IMG/VR virus record: IMGVR_UViG_3300023184_000048
Location: 52,742-116,741 of that record
Source of the DNA: a virus
Strand: one strand, 5' to 3'
DNA length: 64,000 nucleotides
Part shown: positions 32,606 through 40,974 of the stretch, in pieces
How the letters are laid out: each line of letters opens with the position of its first letter
Position numbering within the stretch: position 1 is the stretch's first letter
The notes under the pieces: model-generated
The model's input: the letters and a program-made list of their open reading frames with translations, nothing else
Databases searched by the model: none
What the model was told of the DNA's origin: nothing
Made by a program: the position numbers and the translations under genes

Positions 32606-32704
32606 ATGATTGATAAAATATACTATGTCCTATATGGAATTTTCCGCCTTTGTTATATTGCTGTTGAGCATATTTATGAACGTATCGGTGGATTCAGAAA
32701 ATAA
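32606..32704 (+). CDS. 32-residue micropeptide
   Basis: MIDKIYYVLYGIFRLCYIAV followed by EHIYERIGGFRK. Amphipathic to hydrophobic, possibly membrane-associated. Its only strong support is the perfect promoter module at +7. Confidence 0.6.
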   Translation: MIDKIYYVLYGIFRLCYIAVEHIYERIGGFRK

Positions 32705-32710
32705 GAAAAT

Positions 32711-33745
32711 TTAATCTGGAATTTTCCGACCAATAGAATTAAGAATTTCATTTCTTTTCTGAATAGCTTCTTCTAAAGTTTTTGCATTTGGTCTATATAT
32801 CTTCTCCCCAGACTGTATATAGATTCTATAATAACCATTATCAAATCCTATATTAGCATGTTTGATTTTTTTAGCTTTTTGTATGACTGTTTTGGGATGT
32901 GTGTAATTAGTTGATTTATACTGTTCGAGTTTTTCTGGAAAATTTAAATGGTCAAGATTTATATTATTGCACACATTTAAAAAATCAGCCATTTCTGCTG
33001 CTTCATCTTCAAGTGTAAAGGTTCCCAGCCTAGATTCAAAAGTTTTTGTATTGATGTGAATCCTCCAAACATTGAATCTAGGCTCGTAGCACACCCAATT
33101 ATATTTGGAAACTTTTAAATTCCTTTTCAGTGTTCTTTCTGGGGATGCGTGAATTCCTAGAATATAATTATCAAAATTTTCAGGAAAGTTCATCATCAGT
33201 TTAGCTGATTCATGATCAAATAGTTCTAAAAGTTTTACATCTCTAGCGAAAGCTGCATCTTGATCAGTTTTGAAATTTTTCTGAGAAACTTTCTTTCTAT
33301 TAAAAGTTATACAATAATCCCATCTTTCCATATCATTATTAAAATAAACGCCGATATAAATGGTCTTTCCATTATATCTATCTGAAAGCTTTTCTTTTTT
33401 TGACTTCTTGAGTCCCTCAACTAGAGAGATCTTCATAGCATCTGTGAATTCTCCAGATACAGAATTTTCTATAATATTATAACCATTTTTGGTAGTCAGA
33501 GAATTATACAAGTTTATGTAGTGTGTCTCTTTAATAAGAGCTGATCCCAGATCAATTGCAGTATCAATTTTCTCAATCTTGAATTTGTCTTTTCCATACT
33601 TTATCATGGCATTTCTCAACGGGAGATTGGTATTTTTCTTTTTGGAGAAATGGCCATTTAACCTAAGATTAAGTGGTTGTTTTGTTATTCCAATATAAAC
33701 CTTATCATTTACACTATTTGTTATTTTATAAATCTTTCTCTCCAT
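32711..33745 (-). CDS. GIY-YIG endonuclease with AP2-like repeats
   Basis: 344 residues from the ATG after a TAAATA signal (a TTG extension would add 11). RKIYKITNSVNDKVYIGIT is the GIY-YIG core, with NAMIKYGKDKFKIEKI and IKETHYINLYNS. Then two to three AP2/ERF-like modules follow (IYIGVYFNNDMERWDYCITF, WVCYEPRFNVWRIHI, IGFDNGYYRIYIQSG). AP2-bearing homing enzymes are usually HNH type, so the GIY-YIG plus AP2 pairing is notable. Confidence 0.85.
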   Translation of the reverse strand: MERKIYKITNSVNDKVYIGITKQPLNLRLNGHFSKKKNTNLPLRNAMIKYGKDKFKIEKIDTAIDLGSALIKETHYINLYNSLTTKNGYNIIENSVSGEFTDAMKISLVEGLKKSKKEKLSDRYNGKTIYIGVYFNNDMERWDYCITFNRKKVSQKNFKTDQDAAFARDVKLLELFDHESAKLMMNFPENFDNYILGIHASPERTLKRNLKVSKYNWVCYEPRFNVWRIHINTKTFESRLGTFTLEDEAAEMADFLNVCNNINLDHLNFPEKLEQYKSTNYTHPKTVIQKAKKIKHANIGFDNGYYRIYIQSGEKIYRPNAKTLEEAIQKRNEILNSIGRKIPD

Positions 33746-33750
33746 ACATT

Positions 33751-33756
33751 TATTTA
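33751..33756 (-). promoter_or_regulatory. TAAATA late-type -10
   Basis: 5 nt before the ATG of the GIY-YIG/AP2 gene, reverse strand; divergent from the rIIA promoter. Confidence 0.5.
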
Positions 33757-33777
33757 GTCCATAACTACCGAAAATCA

Positions 33778-33797
33778 ATTAAAAACTAGATTACAAT
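33778..33797 (+). promoter_or_regulatory. Promoter module, -10 TACAAT
   Basis: +7 to the rIIA-like gene. Confidence 0.85.
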
Positions 33798-33803
33798 ACA
33801 CAC

Positions 33804-35726
33804 ATGATTATTAAACATACTAGCTCGCCTGTCATAACTTCTGGAGATATGGAAGATTCCAAGATGGAGATTGATCCAAATAATTCAGACTTTGTTGCCC
33901 TTCTACTCAGAAACAACATCTACACCGATAAGATTTTAGCCCCCATTAGGGAGATTACAGTGAATGGCGTAGATGCCAATATTGAATCTGGTTCCAATGA
34001 AACTGTTCAAGTTAAAATTACATATGAATCAGGTTCGTATACTTGGAGTTGCCGAGATAATGGGTTGGGTCTTTCGGAAAATGATGTTAGAAACATTTTT
34101 GGAAAAATTGGGGCATCTAATAAAAGACATTGTAATAAACAAGCAGGTATGTTTGGATTGGGTTCGTTTTCCCCATTTGCTGTTGGGGATACATACCACG
34201 TTACTTCACATCATAATGGGTTGAAATCGATATATTGTGCCACTCTTGTTGCGGGTGATCAGGCCATTAATGTGGGTCGTCTTTATAAAGTGTCAGAAGA
34301 ACCAACCACTGAAACGGGTATTGAAGTATCCTTTGATATCACTAAGGATTATTGGAAATTTCACGATAAGACTAAAACATTTATTAATAATTTTCTACCC
34401 GAAACAAATGTTCAATACGAGGATCACAATGGCGAAGTCCACACACCCCTACAACCAATTCTGACATATGAGAAGAATGGATTCGTGATCAATGCATATG
34501 ATTCAAAGGATTATTATAATACTGAAAAGGTTTGGATTCGTATGGGTGGTGTTGTCTACAATCATAACCATAAACTTGTAAAATATGGAACATTCAAACA
34601 TCAACTTATTGTCGATGTTCCAATTGGAATGCTCACCATTCCACCATCCAGAGAGTCTTTAGATGTTTCGGCTAATAATGATCGAGTTCTCAAGGAGATT
34701 GATGATATTATTCTAGAAATTTATGAGAATGATAAGAAATCCCTTACGGTTCCAAAGTTTGGTGAATTTGTATCTGGTGAAAAATCAGGTAAAACATATG
34801 AAAGTGAATGGTGTAAGTATAATCTTTTTGAATTATTTCCTGATACGGAAAAGCTTAGGAGGATAACGTCATCCAATCACAAGATGTATGGCGATCCAAT
34901 CAAGCCTAATGCCAATGGTAAGTATATCATCTATACTTTTCCTGAAATTAGAACGGTTAAGAGTTGGATCAAACGTCTTGAAGCAGTTCTGACCATTGAT
35001 CCTGATTATTCTGGTTGTCTTGCAGTATTTCAAACTGCGAAAGTGATGGCTGAACTTAGTAAGAATACAGAGACTCTTGATGTTTCTGATTGTATCTTTG
35101 TGGATGTTAAGAGTCTTGGTCTTCCCAAGCTTGTAACTAATCCTAAAGATAAAGATGATGGACCAACCGAATATGTCATCTACAAGAACGGTGATAAGGA
35201 TTATAAGACGATTGATGGACTTGATGAAGATAATGATTCAGAGATTTATAAAGATGCTGAGTGGTATAAGTCTGAGAAGTTGACCCGTGATCAGTTCCTC
35301 AATCGTTGTATTGGTTGGGCTAATACAAATGATGATCGTCATGGTCATGGTAGAGATAATAGATTTTGGACTACTGGTGCTAAGAAAATGTATGATGGTC
35401 TTGTCGAACTTGGGTTTATTGAAATAAATTCTAAGACCTATAAAGACACCATGAGTCTTATTAGTTCCAGAGAACAAAAACAAAATGATATCTCTCAAGC
35501 TCAATCAAGAATCAAAGGTGTGACTTTCAAGATTGATGTTCTTCAACAAGTTGCTACTGCCATTGGTAAAAATCCCAGCAAGCTTGATCGTCTGAAAAAC
35601 ATCAAAGCTAAAATCTTGTTGGAAGATTCTCCACGCAGTCGTATCCTTAAACAAATTGAGGATACCTATAGCTATCGCACCAATTTGACTCGTTCTGATC
35701 TGCGAATGATTCTGAAAATGAAATAA
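33804..35726 (+). CDS. rIIA: rIIA-like GHKL ATPase-fold protein
   Basis: 640 residues. N-terminal GHKL ATP-binding fold: the N-box REITVNGVDAN (Glu50-Asn59), CRDNGLGLSENDVRNIFG (Asp85, the G1 box) and the G2 lid GMFGLGSFSPFA (115-126). The rest is helical and charged. T4 rIIA-like proteins, with rIIB, affect lysis and exclusion by lambda Rex and associate with the membrane. An rIIB partner follows 1.8 kb downstream after four small genes, unlike the adjacent pair in T4. Confidence 0.9.
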   Translation: MIIKHTSSPVITSGDMEDSKMEIDPNNSDFVALLLRNNIYTDKILAPIREITVNGVDANIESGSNETVQVKITYESGSYTWSCRDNGLGLSENDVRNIFGKIGASNKRHCNKQAGMFGLGSFSPFAVGDTYHVTSHHNGLKSIYCATLVAGDQAINVGRLYKVSEEPTTETGIEVSFDITKDYWKFHDKTKTFINNFLPETNVQYEDHNGEVHTPLQPILTYEKNGFVINAYDSKDYYNTEKVWIRMGGVVYNHNHKLVKYGTFKHQLIVDVPIGMLTIPPSRESLDVSANNDRVLKEIDDIILEIYENDKKSLTVPKFGEFVSGEKSGKTYESEWCKYNLFELFPDTEKLRRITSSNHKMYGDPIKPNANGKYIIYTFPEIRTVKSWIKRLEAVLTIDPDYSGCLAVFQTAKVMAELSKNTETLDVSDCIFVDVKSLGLPKLVTNPKDKDDGPTEYVIYKNGDKDYKTIDGLDEDNDSEIYKDAEWYKSEKLTRDQFLNRCIGWANTNDDRHGHGRDNRFWTTGAKKMYDGLVELGFIEINSKTYKDTMSLISSREQKQNDISQAQSRIKGVTFKIDVLQQVATAIGKNPSKLDRLKNIKAKILLEDSPRSRILKQIEDTYSYRTNLTRSDLRMILKMK

Positions 35727-35737
35727 TTTGTATAATT

Positions 35738-35809
35738 TTGAGGTAGATTTTGTAATCTCATTCTGATAGTAAATGATAAGAATGGCTGGTTCGATCCCAG
35801 CACCTCAAA
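35738..35809 (+). ncRNA. tRNA-like element with abnormal anticodon arm
   Basis: TTGAGGT (35738-35744) pairs with ACCTCAA (35802-35808) and the T arm is perfect: GCTGG-TTCGATC-CCAGC. The D region is a small GATT/AATC hairpin. The anticodon region is CATTCT/AGAATG closing a 14-nt loop instead of 7. CCA is not encoded. Either a decayed tRNA or a tRNA mimic. Confidence 0.6.
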
Positions 35810-35817
35810 TCTTTCTG

Positions 35818-35837
35818 ATTAAAAACTAAAATATAAT
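35818..35837 (+). promoter_or_regulatory. Promoter module, -10 TATAAT
   Basis: ACTAAAA variant, +7 to the 35844 gene. Confidence 0.85.
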
Positions 35838-35843
35838 ACTCAT

Positions 35844-36062
35844 ATGAAGAGAGCATTTTGGTTCCACTACAATAAGCCTGAGTCGAGTAAGGTCGGTAAA
35901 CCTCAGATCACTGTTCATTATATGAATGCCTGCCATATCGTGGATAATGTCGTCATCAATTGTATGACTGCTGGAAGGCTTAGAAAGACTCAACCTAGAT
36001 GGGTTGTTGCTGGTAAGGCCAAGGAAATCATCTTTAAGGATGGAGTAGCAATTATTAATTAA
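35844..36062 (+). CDS. Small basic hypothetical protein
   Basis: 72 residues, basic, with CHIVDNVVINCMTAGRLRKT and TQPRWVVAGKAKEIIF. A short DNA/RNA-binding role is possible but not shown. Confidence 0.7.
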   Translation: MKRAFWFHYNKPESSKVGKPQITVHYMNACHIVDNVVINCMTAGRLRKTQPRWVVAGKAKEIIFKDGVAIIN

Positions 36063-36077
36063 AAACTAAAATACAAT
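36058..36077 (+). promoter_or_regulatory. Promoter module, -10 TACAAT
   Basis: +7 to the 36084 gene; TAA ends the 35844 gene. Confidence 0.8.
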
Positions 36078-36083
36078 AAGACC

Positions 36084-36344
36084 ATGACTGAAGAACAAAT
36101 CAAAGAAGAATCACTAAAGATTTACAATCAAAGAATTCAAGAAGAAAAGATTCAAAAGGCTGCGAATGAACTTTATGATGCTGCTAATAAGATGACTATC
36201 ATTAATAATTCTTGCCAATCCTTTTATGATAAATGGCTGGATGTTTCAAACAAATTAGTAAAGCTTAATGATGTTTGGCAAACCTTTCTCAGTGATAGGG
36301 ATTATAAAAAGTTTTGCGAAGAATATACCAAAATTTCAATTTGA
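36084..36344 (+). CDS. Small helical protein
   Basis: 86 residues, charged helix (EEQIKEESLKIYNQRIQEEK). Function unknown. Stop overlaps the next start (TTGA). Confidence 0.7.
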   Translation: MTEEQIKEESLKIYNQRIQEEKIQKAANELYDAANKMTIINNSCQSFYDKWLDVSNKLVKLNDVWQTFLSDRDYKKFCEEYTKISI

Positions 36345-37120
36345 AAAGTAATTTAATCATTGGCAGTCATGCCTTATCCCATTGGTATTCGGATTTCAAA
36401 AGAGTTCCGATTGATTTGGATATCATGGATGAAACTCCAGTAATGAGTAGAAATCTTCAGCATTACTGGTTTGGTGACATTTCAAAACATATACTCGAAA
36501 TCAATAAAGATGAAAAGTATATTGATCCTGATCTACTCTATACTTTGAAGCTAAGTCATCTCGGCTTTGAGATCCATTGGAGTAAAAATATTTATGACGC
36601 TTTATTCCTAAAATCTAAAGGATGTGTGGCTGACGAAAAACTGTATAAAAGGCTTGTAAAATTTTTCACTGGAGTTCATGGTGTTCGTTGGGTTACTTTA
36701 AAGGGGAAAGACTCAACTACATTCTTTGAAGATGCTGTGACTCGCAAGTATGTTCATGATTCGATTCACGAAGCTGTTGCGGTTTATGACAAACCTCTGT
36801 ATGAAACATTGATTGTAAATGGTGTAAATTGTTCCGAAGAAGGATTTGACAAACTCTCATTGGCTGATAAAGTATTGATGACTAAGGAAGAAATTTGGGT
36901 GACTGCTCTTGAGCGTTATCATATTCCTTCAGATTTTAGGTGTGGTCATGCTAAAGCTTATGGTGAAAGTTTGAAGAAACTTGCAACAACAATGACCTCT
37001 GGATGGTTCAAGTTCTTCATTCTTGATAACTTCAATCTTTTGACTGGGTGTAAGGACAAAACTTATATTGAAAAATTTAAACAAGCAGAACAAAACAATA
37101 AACTAAGAAAAACAAACTAA
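36341..37120 (+). CDS. Nucleotidyltransferase-fold-like phage protein
   Basis: 259 residues from a TTG that overlaps the previous stop; a further upstream TTG at 36314 is less likely. NLIIGSHALSHWYSDFKRVP followed by IDLDIM is reminiscent of the pol-beta GS...DxD pattern, and HEAVAVYDKPLYETLIVNG and LMTKEEIWVTALERY follow. The family recurs in large phages. Catalysis is uncertain. Confidence 0.65.
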   Translation: MKSNLIIGSHALSHWYSDFKRVPIDLDIMDETPVMSRNLQHYWFGDISKHILEINKDEKYIDPDLLYTLKLSHLGFEIHWSKNIYDALFLKSKGCVADEKLYKRLVKFFTGVHGVRWVTLKGKDSTTFFEDAVTRKYVHDSIHEAVAVYDKPLYETLIVNGVNCSEEGFDKLSLADKVLMTKEEIWVTALERYHIPSDFRCGHAKAYGESLKKLATTMTSGWFKFFILDNFNLLTGCKDKTYIEKFKQAEQNNKLRKTN

Positions 37121-37121
37121 T

Positions 37122-37502
37122 ATGAAAGACGAAACTAAAACACAATTGGAAAACTTCATTCCGTCAAATAAAAGCATCAATTCTCTTTTTGATATTATGT
37201 CAGATAAGGAGAATATGGGATACTTTAATTTTAAGTATCAAGTTGATCGAAATTATGTTCAAGATTATACACCAATCAAATTTGAAGATTGGACCGTAGA
37301 AACTGAAGCTGATTTTGGTGGTGGTGAAGGTTCTGGATCTGAAAGATATCTGGTATTCAAATTTACTAAGAACAATGAAGAACCGACCTATTGGTATGTT
37401 CCGGGTTATTATGAGTCCTACAATGGTTCAGAATTTGAATTCGGTAATATGTATCAATGTGAACCTTATGAAAAGATGGTTACTGATTACCGAGCAATTT
37501 AA
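37122..37502 (+). CDS. Acidic conserved phage protein
   Basis: 126 residues; FGGGEGSGSERYLVFKFT and YWYVPGYYESYNGSEFE form a beta-rich core seen in other phage small proteins. Function unknown. Confidence 0.75.
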   Translation: MKDETKTQLENFIPSNKSINSLFDIMSDKENMGYFNFKYQVDRNYVQDYTPIKFEDWTVETEADFGGGEGSGSERYLVFKFTKNNEEPTYWYVPGYYESYNGSEFEFGNMYQCEPYEKMVTDYRAI

Positions 37503-37505
37503 TTC

Positions 37506-37525
37506 ATTAAAAACTAGAGTATAAT
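37506..37525 (+). promoter_or_regulatory. Promoter module, -10 TATAAT
   Basis: ACTAGAG variant; ATG of rIIB at +22, so about a 15-nt A-rich leader instead of none. Confidence 0.8.
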
Positions 37526-37546
37526 AACAACGAAGCAAGAAACAAT

Positions 37547-38545
37547 ATGAAATACATTACCAACAATACTAAAATCATCCTATTCATTAATGGGAAGTCA
37601 ATCAGTGTCGAAAAGACTGATAAGCGTTATCCTAAGATCGTCAAGGTATTTGAACTACCTTCAAGCGAACAAGAGGATGCAGTTTTAAAGGTTCTTGAAC
37701 CTGCTGAAGTATCAGTCAAATCTATCCATGGTCAAAATGGCTTTGAAGTGGTTGATGAAGATATCTTCTACAAGGGTGAAAAGCTTCCTAATGCTTTTGC
37801 GACAAAGATCAAGAGCATCATTCGTGATGGTCTTCCTCTGGAACATTTTGAAAAGTTTTGGGAGAATCTCAAGGAGAATCCATCCGCCAACTCTATCAAT
37901 GAGTTGATTGATTTCCTTTCTAATAAGGAACTTCCAATTACTGATGATGGGTTCTTTATTGCTTATAAGGGTGTGGATCATGGTTATTATTCCATCCATG
38001 GGAATCTGGACACTAAGGTTCTGACTGGGAATGTTGATGCATCTGGACGCATTTATAATGCTGTCGGTGAATACATTTCGGTTGCTCGCAATCAAGTTGA
38101 TGATGATCGCAATAAACATTGTTCGTTTGGCTTGCACTGCGGGGCTTTGGGATATTCGCAATCATTTGGTTCTAAGACAGTTGTGGTGAAGGTAAATCCG
38201 AAAGATGTTGTATCAGTTCCAACTGATTGTTCCTTCATGAAATGTAGAGTATGTGCTTATGAAGTTGTTTCGGAATATACCCACGAAATTGAATCATCTG
38301 TAGTTGATTCCAAAGGTCAAGAAACAATTGTGACAAATGATACGAAGGATCGAAACCAATTCATCGAAAAGATTTCAACATATCTGAATCGTCGTGCTGA
38401 TCGTGGTTATGAAGAAGCTACAGTGAGACAAATTCAAAATAGTTTTTCACCTGCTTGGCCAAGTAAGGAAAGTATCCTAGACGCTTTACAACATTTGGGA
38501 TACTTCTGGTCCGAAATTGATGGAGTTCTTGTTGTAGAATTGTAA
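37547..38545 (+). CDS. rIIB: rIIB-like protein
   Basis: 332 residues, close to T4 rIIB (312). LPITDDGFFIAYKGVDHGYY, RNQVDDDRNKHCSFGLHCG, VVVKVNPKDVVSVP and CRVCAYEVVSEYTHE are rIIB hallmarks. The C-terminal ~70 residues (YEEATVRQIQNSF, KESILDALQHLGYFW) form a helical domain. Acts with rIIA in T4, affecting lysis timing and exclusion. Codons and leader differ slightly from the leaderless neighbours. Confidence 0.9.
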   Translation: MKYITNNTKIILFINGKSISVEKTDKRYPKIVKVFELPSSEQEDAVLKVLEPAEVSVKSIHGQNGFEVVDEDIFYKGEKLPNAFATKIKSIIRDGLPLEHFEKFWENLKENPSANSINELIDFLSNKELPITDDGFFIAYKGVDHGYYSIHGNLDTKVLTGNVDASGRIYNAVGEYISVARNQVDDDRNKHCSFGLHCGALGYSQSFGSKTVVVKVNPKDVVSVPTDCSFMKCRVCAYEVVSEYTHEIESSVVDSKGQETIVTNDTKDRNQFIEKISTYLNRRADRGYEEATVRQIQNSFSPAWPSKESILDALQHLGYFWSEIDGVLVVEL

Positions 38546-38561
38546 TAAGATTTGAATAATT

Positions 38562-38639
38562 GGGGGTGGGTTGTAAAATATTGACGAGTGTCAATATCAC
38601 ATCTGTTGTGTTTGTTTTTTCATAAAACAACCCACCCCC
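38562..38639 (+). ncRNA. Structured intergenic RNA, three-way junction
   Basis: Closing stem of 13 bp: GGGGGTGGGTTGT (38562-38574) with ACAACCCACCCCC (38627-38639). Inside are the hairpin ATATTGAC-gagt-GTCAATAT (38578-38597) and CACA-tctgt-TGTG (38598-38610). Could be a terminator for rIIB, but the branched fold is more than a simple terminator needs. Confidence 0.7.
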
Positions 38640-38645
38640 TTATTC

Positions 38646-38665
38646 ATTAAAAACTATAATATAAT
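38646..38665 (+). promoter_or_regulatory. Promoter module, -10 TATAAT
   Basis: ACTATAA variant, +7 to the 38672 gene. Confidence 0.85.
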
Positions 38666-38671
38666 AACCAT

Positions 38672-39016
38672 ATGAAAAACAATACTAAAGAAACTATCCT
38701 CAAAACATATATTCGAGATAATGACAATAACCCTCGCGGTGTTGCTGTTGCTGTCAGGAATGATGATCGTGTCTCTTATGGATTTAGTCTCTTGAATAAC
38801 TACCGGGATAAGTTCAATAAGAAGATCGGAACTGCGATTGCTATCAATCGTGCCTCACAACCTTCATATGAACTTCCAGAAGTCCCTGAAAGGGAAACAT
38901 TGGTTCTTGATGCATTTATTAATCTCGAAAAGCGATCCTTGAAATACTTCAAGGATATCAATCCTGATAATATCGTGTTGAAGGGTCATCTATCCACTTT
39001 GCCTTGGGAAGAGTGA
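38672..39016 (+). CDS. Hypothetical phage protein
   Basis: 114 residues. NPRGVAVAVRNDDRVSYGFS followed by NKKIGTAIAINRA looks like a small beta domain found in phages. Function unknown. Confidence 0.75.
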   Translation: MKNNTKETILKTYIRDNDNNPRGVAVAVRNDDRVSYGFSLLNNYRDKFNKKIGTAIAINRASQPSYELPEVPERETLVLDAFINLEKRSLKYFKDINPDNIVLKGHLSTLPWEE

Positions 39017-39186
39017 AATACGATTGGAATGAATTCCGAGTCTTTATTCCTGATGAGGGATTTAGATTGGTGTCACAATTGACAAATAAGGAAGCTAAGG
39101 ATCACCTATGTTCTATTATTGAATTGGTTGAATCCTTAGCTTCCAAAAATGAAGAATGTCTTAAATTAATAAACTTACAAAAATAA
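39013..39186 (+). CDS. Small hypothetical protein
   Basis: 57 residues from a GTG overlapping the previous stop (GTGA). KYDWNEFRVFIPDEGFRLVS. Function unknown. Confidence 0.6.
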   Translation: MKYDWNEFRVFIPDEGFRLVSQLTNKEAKDHLCSIIELVESLASKNEECLKLINLQK

Positions 39187-39201
39187 TAAACTTATAATAA
39201 T

Positions 39202-39465
39202 ATGAAAATTACAAGAATGTTTGAAGCCAGTGATGGCACAGTGTTTAAGGAAACCGAAAGAGTCAAAGCGGAAGAACATGAGCTTATGATTAAGCTTCGT
39301 GGTCTTATTCAAACTCATGTTCGTGGTGATAGTTTTTCACCCACCGAAATTGCTAAGATCTTCTCACAAAAGAATGAGAGTGTTTATGAAATTATTCTTA
39401 AGCATCGTCGCACAATGGGAAGTATTAAGGCTGCTGAGACTACTAAGAAAAATCAATTTGTATGA
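39202..39465 (+). CDS. Small hypothetical protein
   Basis: 87 residues, helical; SPTEIAKIFSQKNESVYEI may form an HTH. ATGA overlap with the next gene. Confidence 0.7.
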   Translation: MKITRMFEASDGTVFKETERVKAEEHELMIKLRGLIQTHVRGDSFSPTEIAKIFSQKNESVYEIILKHRRTMGSIKAAETTKKNQFV

Positions 39466-39674
39466 AAGCAACTAGAACAGAACCAATTTATACATTAGAG
39501 ATGACGGAATCTGAAGCTTTGCTTCTATTAGCTCTTATAGGTGACTTAACGTGGGTAGATTGGAAAAGACATCTTGATAATTATTCAGGTATGTTTGATC
39601 ATATCACTTCAAAGGATAGTGATGTTTTCTATAAAGCTATTATCTCTACCGGATTGGTCGTTCCCGATATTTAA
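39462..39674 (+). CDS. Small paralogous protein A
   Basis: 70 residues; TLEMTESEALLLLALIGDLT and DSDVFYKAI match the next gene (TLEMSEKEARRLFCVLGSIS, DTNIYYNAL), so the two are tandem paralogues. Stop is in the following module. Confidence 0.75.
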   Translation: MKATRTEPIYTLEMTESEALLLLALIGDLTWVDWKRHLDNYSGMFDHITSKDSDVFYKAIISTGLVVPDI

Positions 39675-39689
39675 AAACTAAAATATAAT
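39670..39689 (+). promoter_or_regulatory. Promoter module, -10 TATAAT
   Basis: First base T, ACTAAAA variant, +7 to the 39696 gene; TAA ends the 39462 gene. Confidence 0.85.
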
Positions 39690-39695
39690 AAACTT

Positions 39696-39953
39696 ATGAA
39701 AGCTACCACACAAATTAAAAAGATTGAAAAAACTGTAACCGTTGATGAGAAAATGATCACTCTTGAAATGAGTGAAAAAGAAGCTCGTAGATTGTTTTGT
39801 GTGTTGGGATCGATCTCACCAGCGGATTTTAAGAACAAATGTTCGGTTGATCTTAATGATGTTTTGATGGTGGGTGATATTCCTTTTGATTGGACTCCCG
39901 TTGATACAAATATCTATTACAACGCATTGTCTGATGTGATTGAAATTGATTAA
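39696..39953 (+). CDS. Small paralogous protein B
   Basis: 85 residues, longer N-terminus than its paralogue at 39462. The core TLEMSEKEARRLFCVLGSIS is shared. Function unknown. Confidence 0.75.
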   Translation: MKATTQIKKIEKTVTVDEKMITLEMSEKEARRLFCVLGSISPADFKNKCSVDLNDVLMVGDIPFDWTPVDTNIYYNALSDVIEID

Positions 39954-39968
39954 AAACTAGAATATAAT
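39949..39968 (+). promoter_or_regulatory. Promoter module, consensus
   Basis: +7 to the 39975 gene; TAA ends the 39696 gene. Confidence 0.85.
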
Positions 39969-39974
39969 ACACTT

Positions 39975-40502
39975 ATGAAAACTAAATTTGATTGGGGTGA
40001 TGATATGATTGACAGTAGAGATTTGATTGCTCGTCATGAAGATCTTCAAGATGAATATGATGGTCTTGTTTCTGATTTAAAAGATGTCAATGAAGCATAT
40101 GTAGAGTATCAAGACAAGTGTGCTGGTGCTGTTGAATTTGATCAAGAAGAATTTGATAATGATGTTGATGACCTTCAAAAGAATATTGATGAAGCTCAAG
40201 AAGCTCTTGATCAATTCAATCAATCCTATGAGAAGGATGAACTTGACACACTTACTGAAGTGATTTCTCAAGGTGAAGATTCTCCTGATTGGAATCATGG
40301 TGAAGGTTTGATTCACGAATCGTATTTTGAAACATACACACAAGACCTTATTGATGATACTTGTGAATTGCCTAAAGAATTAAATTCTGGTCAATGGCCA
40401 TATAGACATTATGAGCTAGATCTTACTGCGGCATCTGAAGAGTTGAAAGCTGATTATATGACTATTGATGCTGGTGGTCACACTTATTACATTCGAGCAT
40501 AA
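39975..40502 (+). CDS. Acidic coiled-coil phage protein
   Basis: 175 residues. Residues 15-90 form an acidic coiled coil (LQDEYDGLVSDLKDVNEAYV, DVDDLQKNIDEAQEALDQF). The C-terminal half (EGLIHESYFETYTQDLIDD and ELDLTAASEELKADYMTI) matches a widespread phage family that ends in a short beta hairpin, DAGGHTYYIRA. An ArdA/antirestriction-like acidic mimic is a possibility only. Confidence 0.8.
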   Translation: MKTKFDWGDDMIDSRDLIARHEDLQDEYDGLVSDLKDVNEAYVEYQDKCAGAVEFDQEEFDNDVDDLQKNIDEAQEALDQFNQSYEKDELDTLTEVISQGEDSPDWNHGEGLIHESYFETYTQDLIDDTCELPKELNSGQWPYRHYELDLTAASEELKADYMTIDAGGHTYYIRA

Positions 40503-40505
40503 CTT

Positions 40506-40670
40506 ATGGAAATTAACCTCTCACAAGAAGAATTACTTCAGATCTTATCTGAAAAATATAATGTAAAATTGGTTGAAATGCAACCTGTTGGTCAAATATC
40601 TTTGGATGGTGATGAAAAATTTCCAGATTTCTATTCCTTCACTGATACAGACTTTTCTAAATATGATTAA
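40506..40670 (+). CDS. Small hypothetical protein
   Basis: 54 residues (MEINLSQEELLQILSEKYNV, ending DTDFSKYD), 3 nt after the previous stop and overlapping the next start. Too short for automatic ORF lists but well packed in frame. Confidence 0.65.
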   Translation: MEINLSQEELLQILSEKYNVKLVEMQPVGQISLDGDEKFPDFYSFTDTDFSKYD

Positions 40671-40974
40671 TTACAAATCACTCACAATCGAGGATCTCAA
40701 GAAAGATTATTCTGATAGATTTGGATTTATCTTTGCGAGTAATGTGAGGAGTTCTGATACAGCTATTGAAAATCTTTGTCAGACTTTAATCACTCATAAT
40801 ATTACTGATACATTACCGGAGTTTGTCAGTAGAGATTCTGGTAATACTATAGTATTTGTTTATCCCGAAGATTGCACATTTAAATCAGGGGAGTTTTATC
40901 ATAAGAGTCAAATGTTGAGACAAATGGGAATTGCTCAAGTTGATACATTGGCTGGATTTCTAAAGGATATTTAA
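40663..40974 (+). CDS. Hypothetical protein
   Basis: 103 residues from the ATG overlapping the previous stop. INYKSLTIEDLKKDYSDRFG; mixed fold, function unknown. Confidence 0.7.
   Translation: MINYKSLTIEDLKKDYSDRFGFIFASNVRSSDTAIENLCQTLITHNITDTLPEFVSRDSGNTIVFVYPEDCTFKSGEFYHKSQMLRQMGIAQVDTLAGFLKDI

Noticed and set aside
38562-38639. Simple rho-independent terminator after rIIB
   Set aside because: Possible, but the stem encloses 52 nt with two hairpins and is not followed by a clean T run, so it is listed as structured RNA.
39975-40502. Antirestriction (ArdA/Ocr-like) DNA mimic
   Set aside because: The protein is acidic and partly coiled coil, but I see no ArdA or Ocr motif; kept as a conserved hypothetical.
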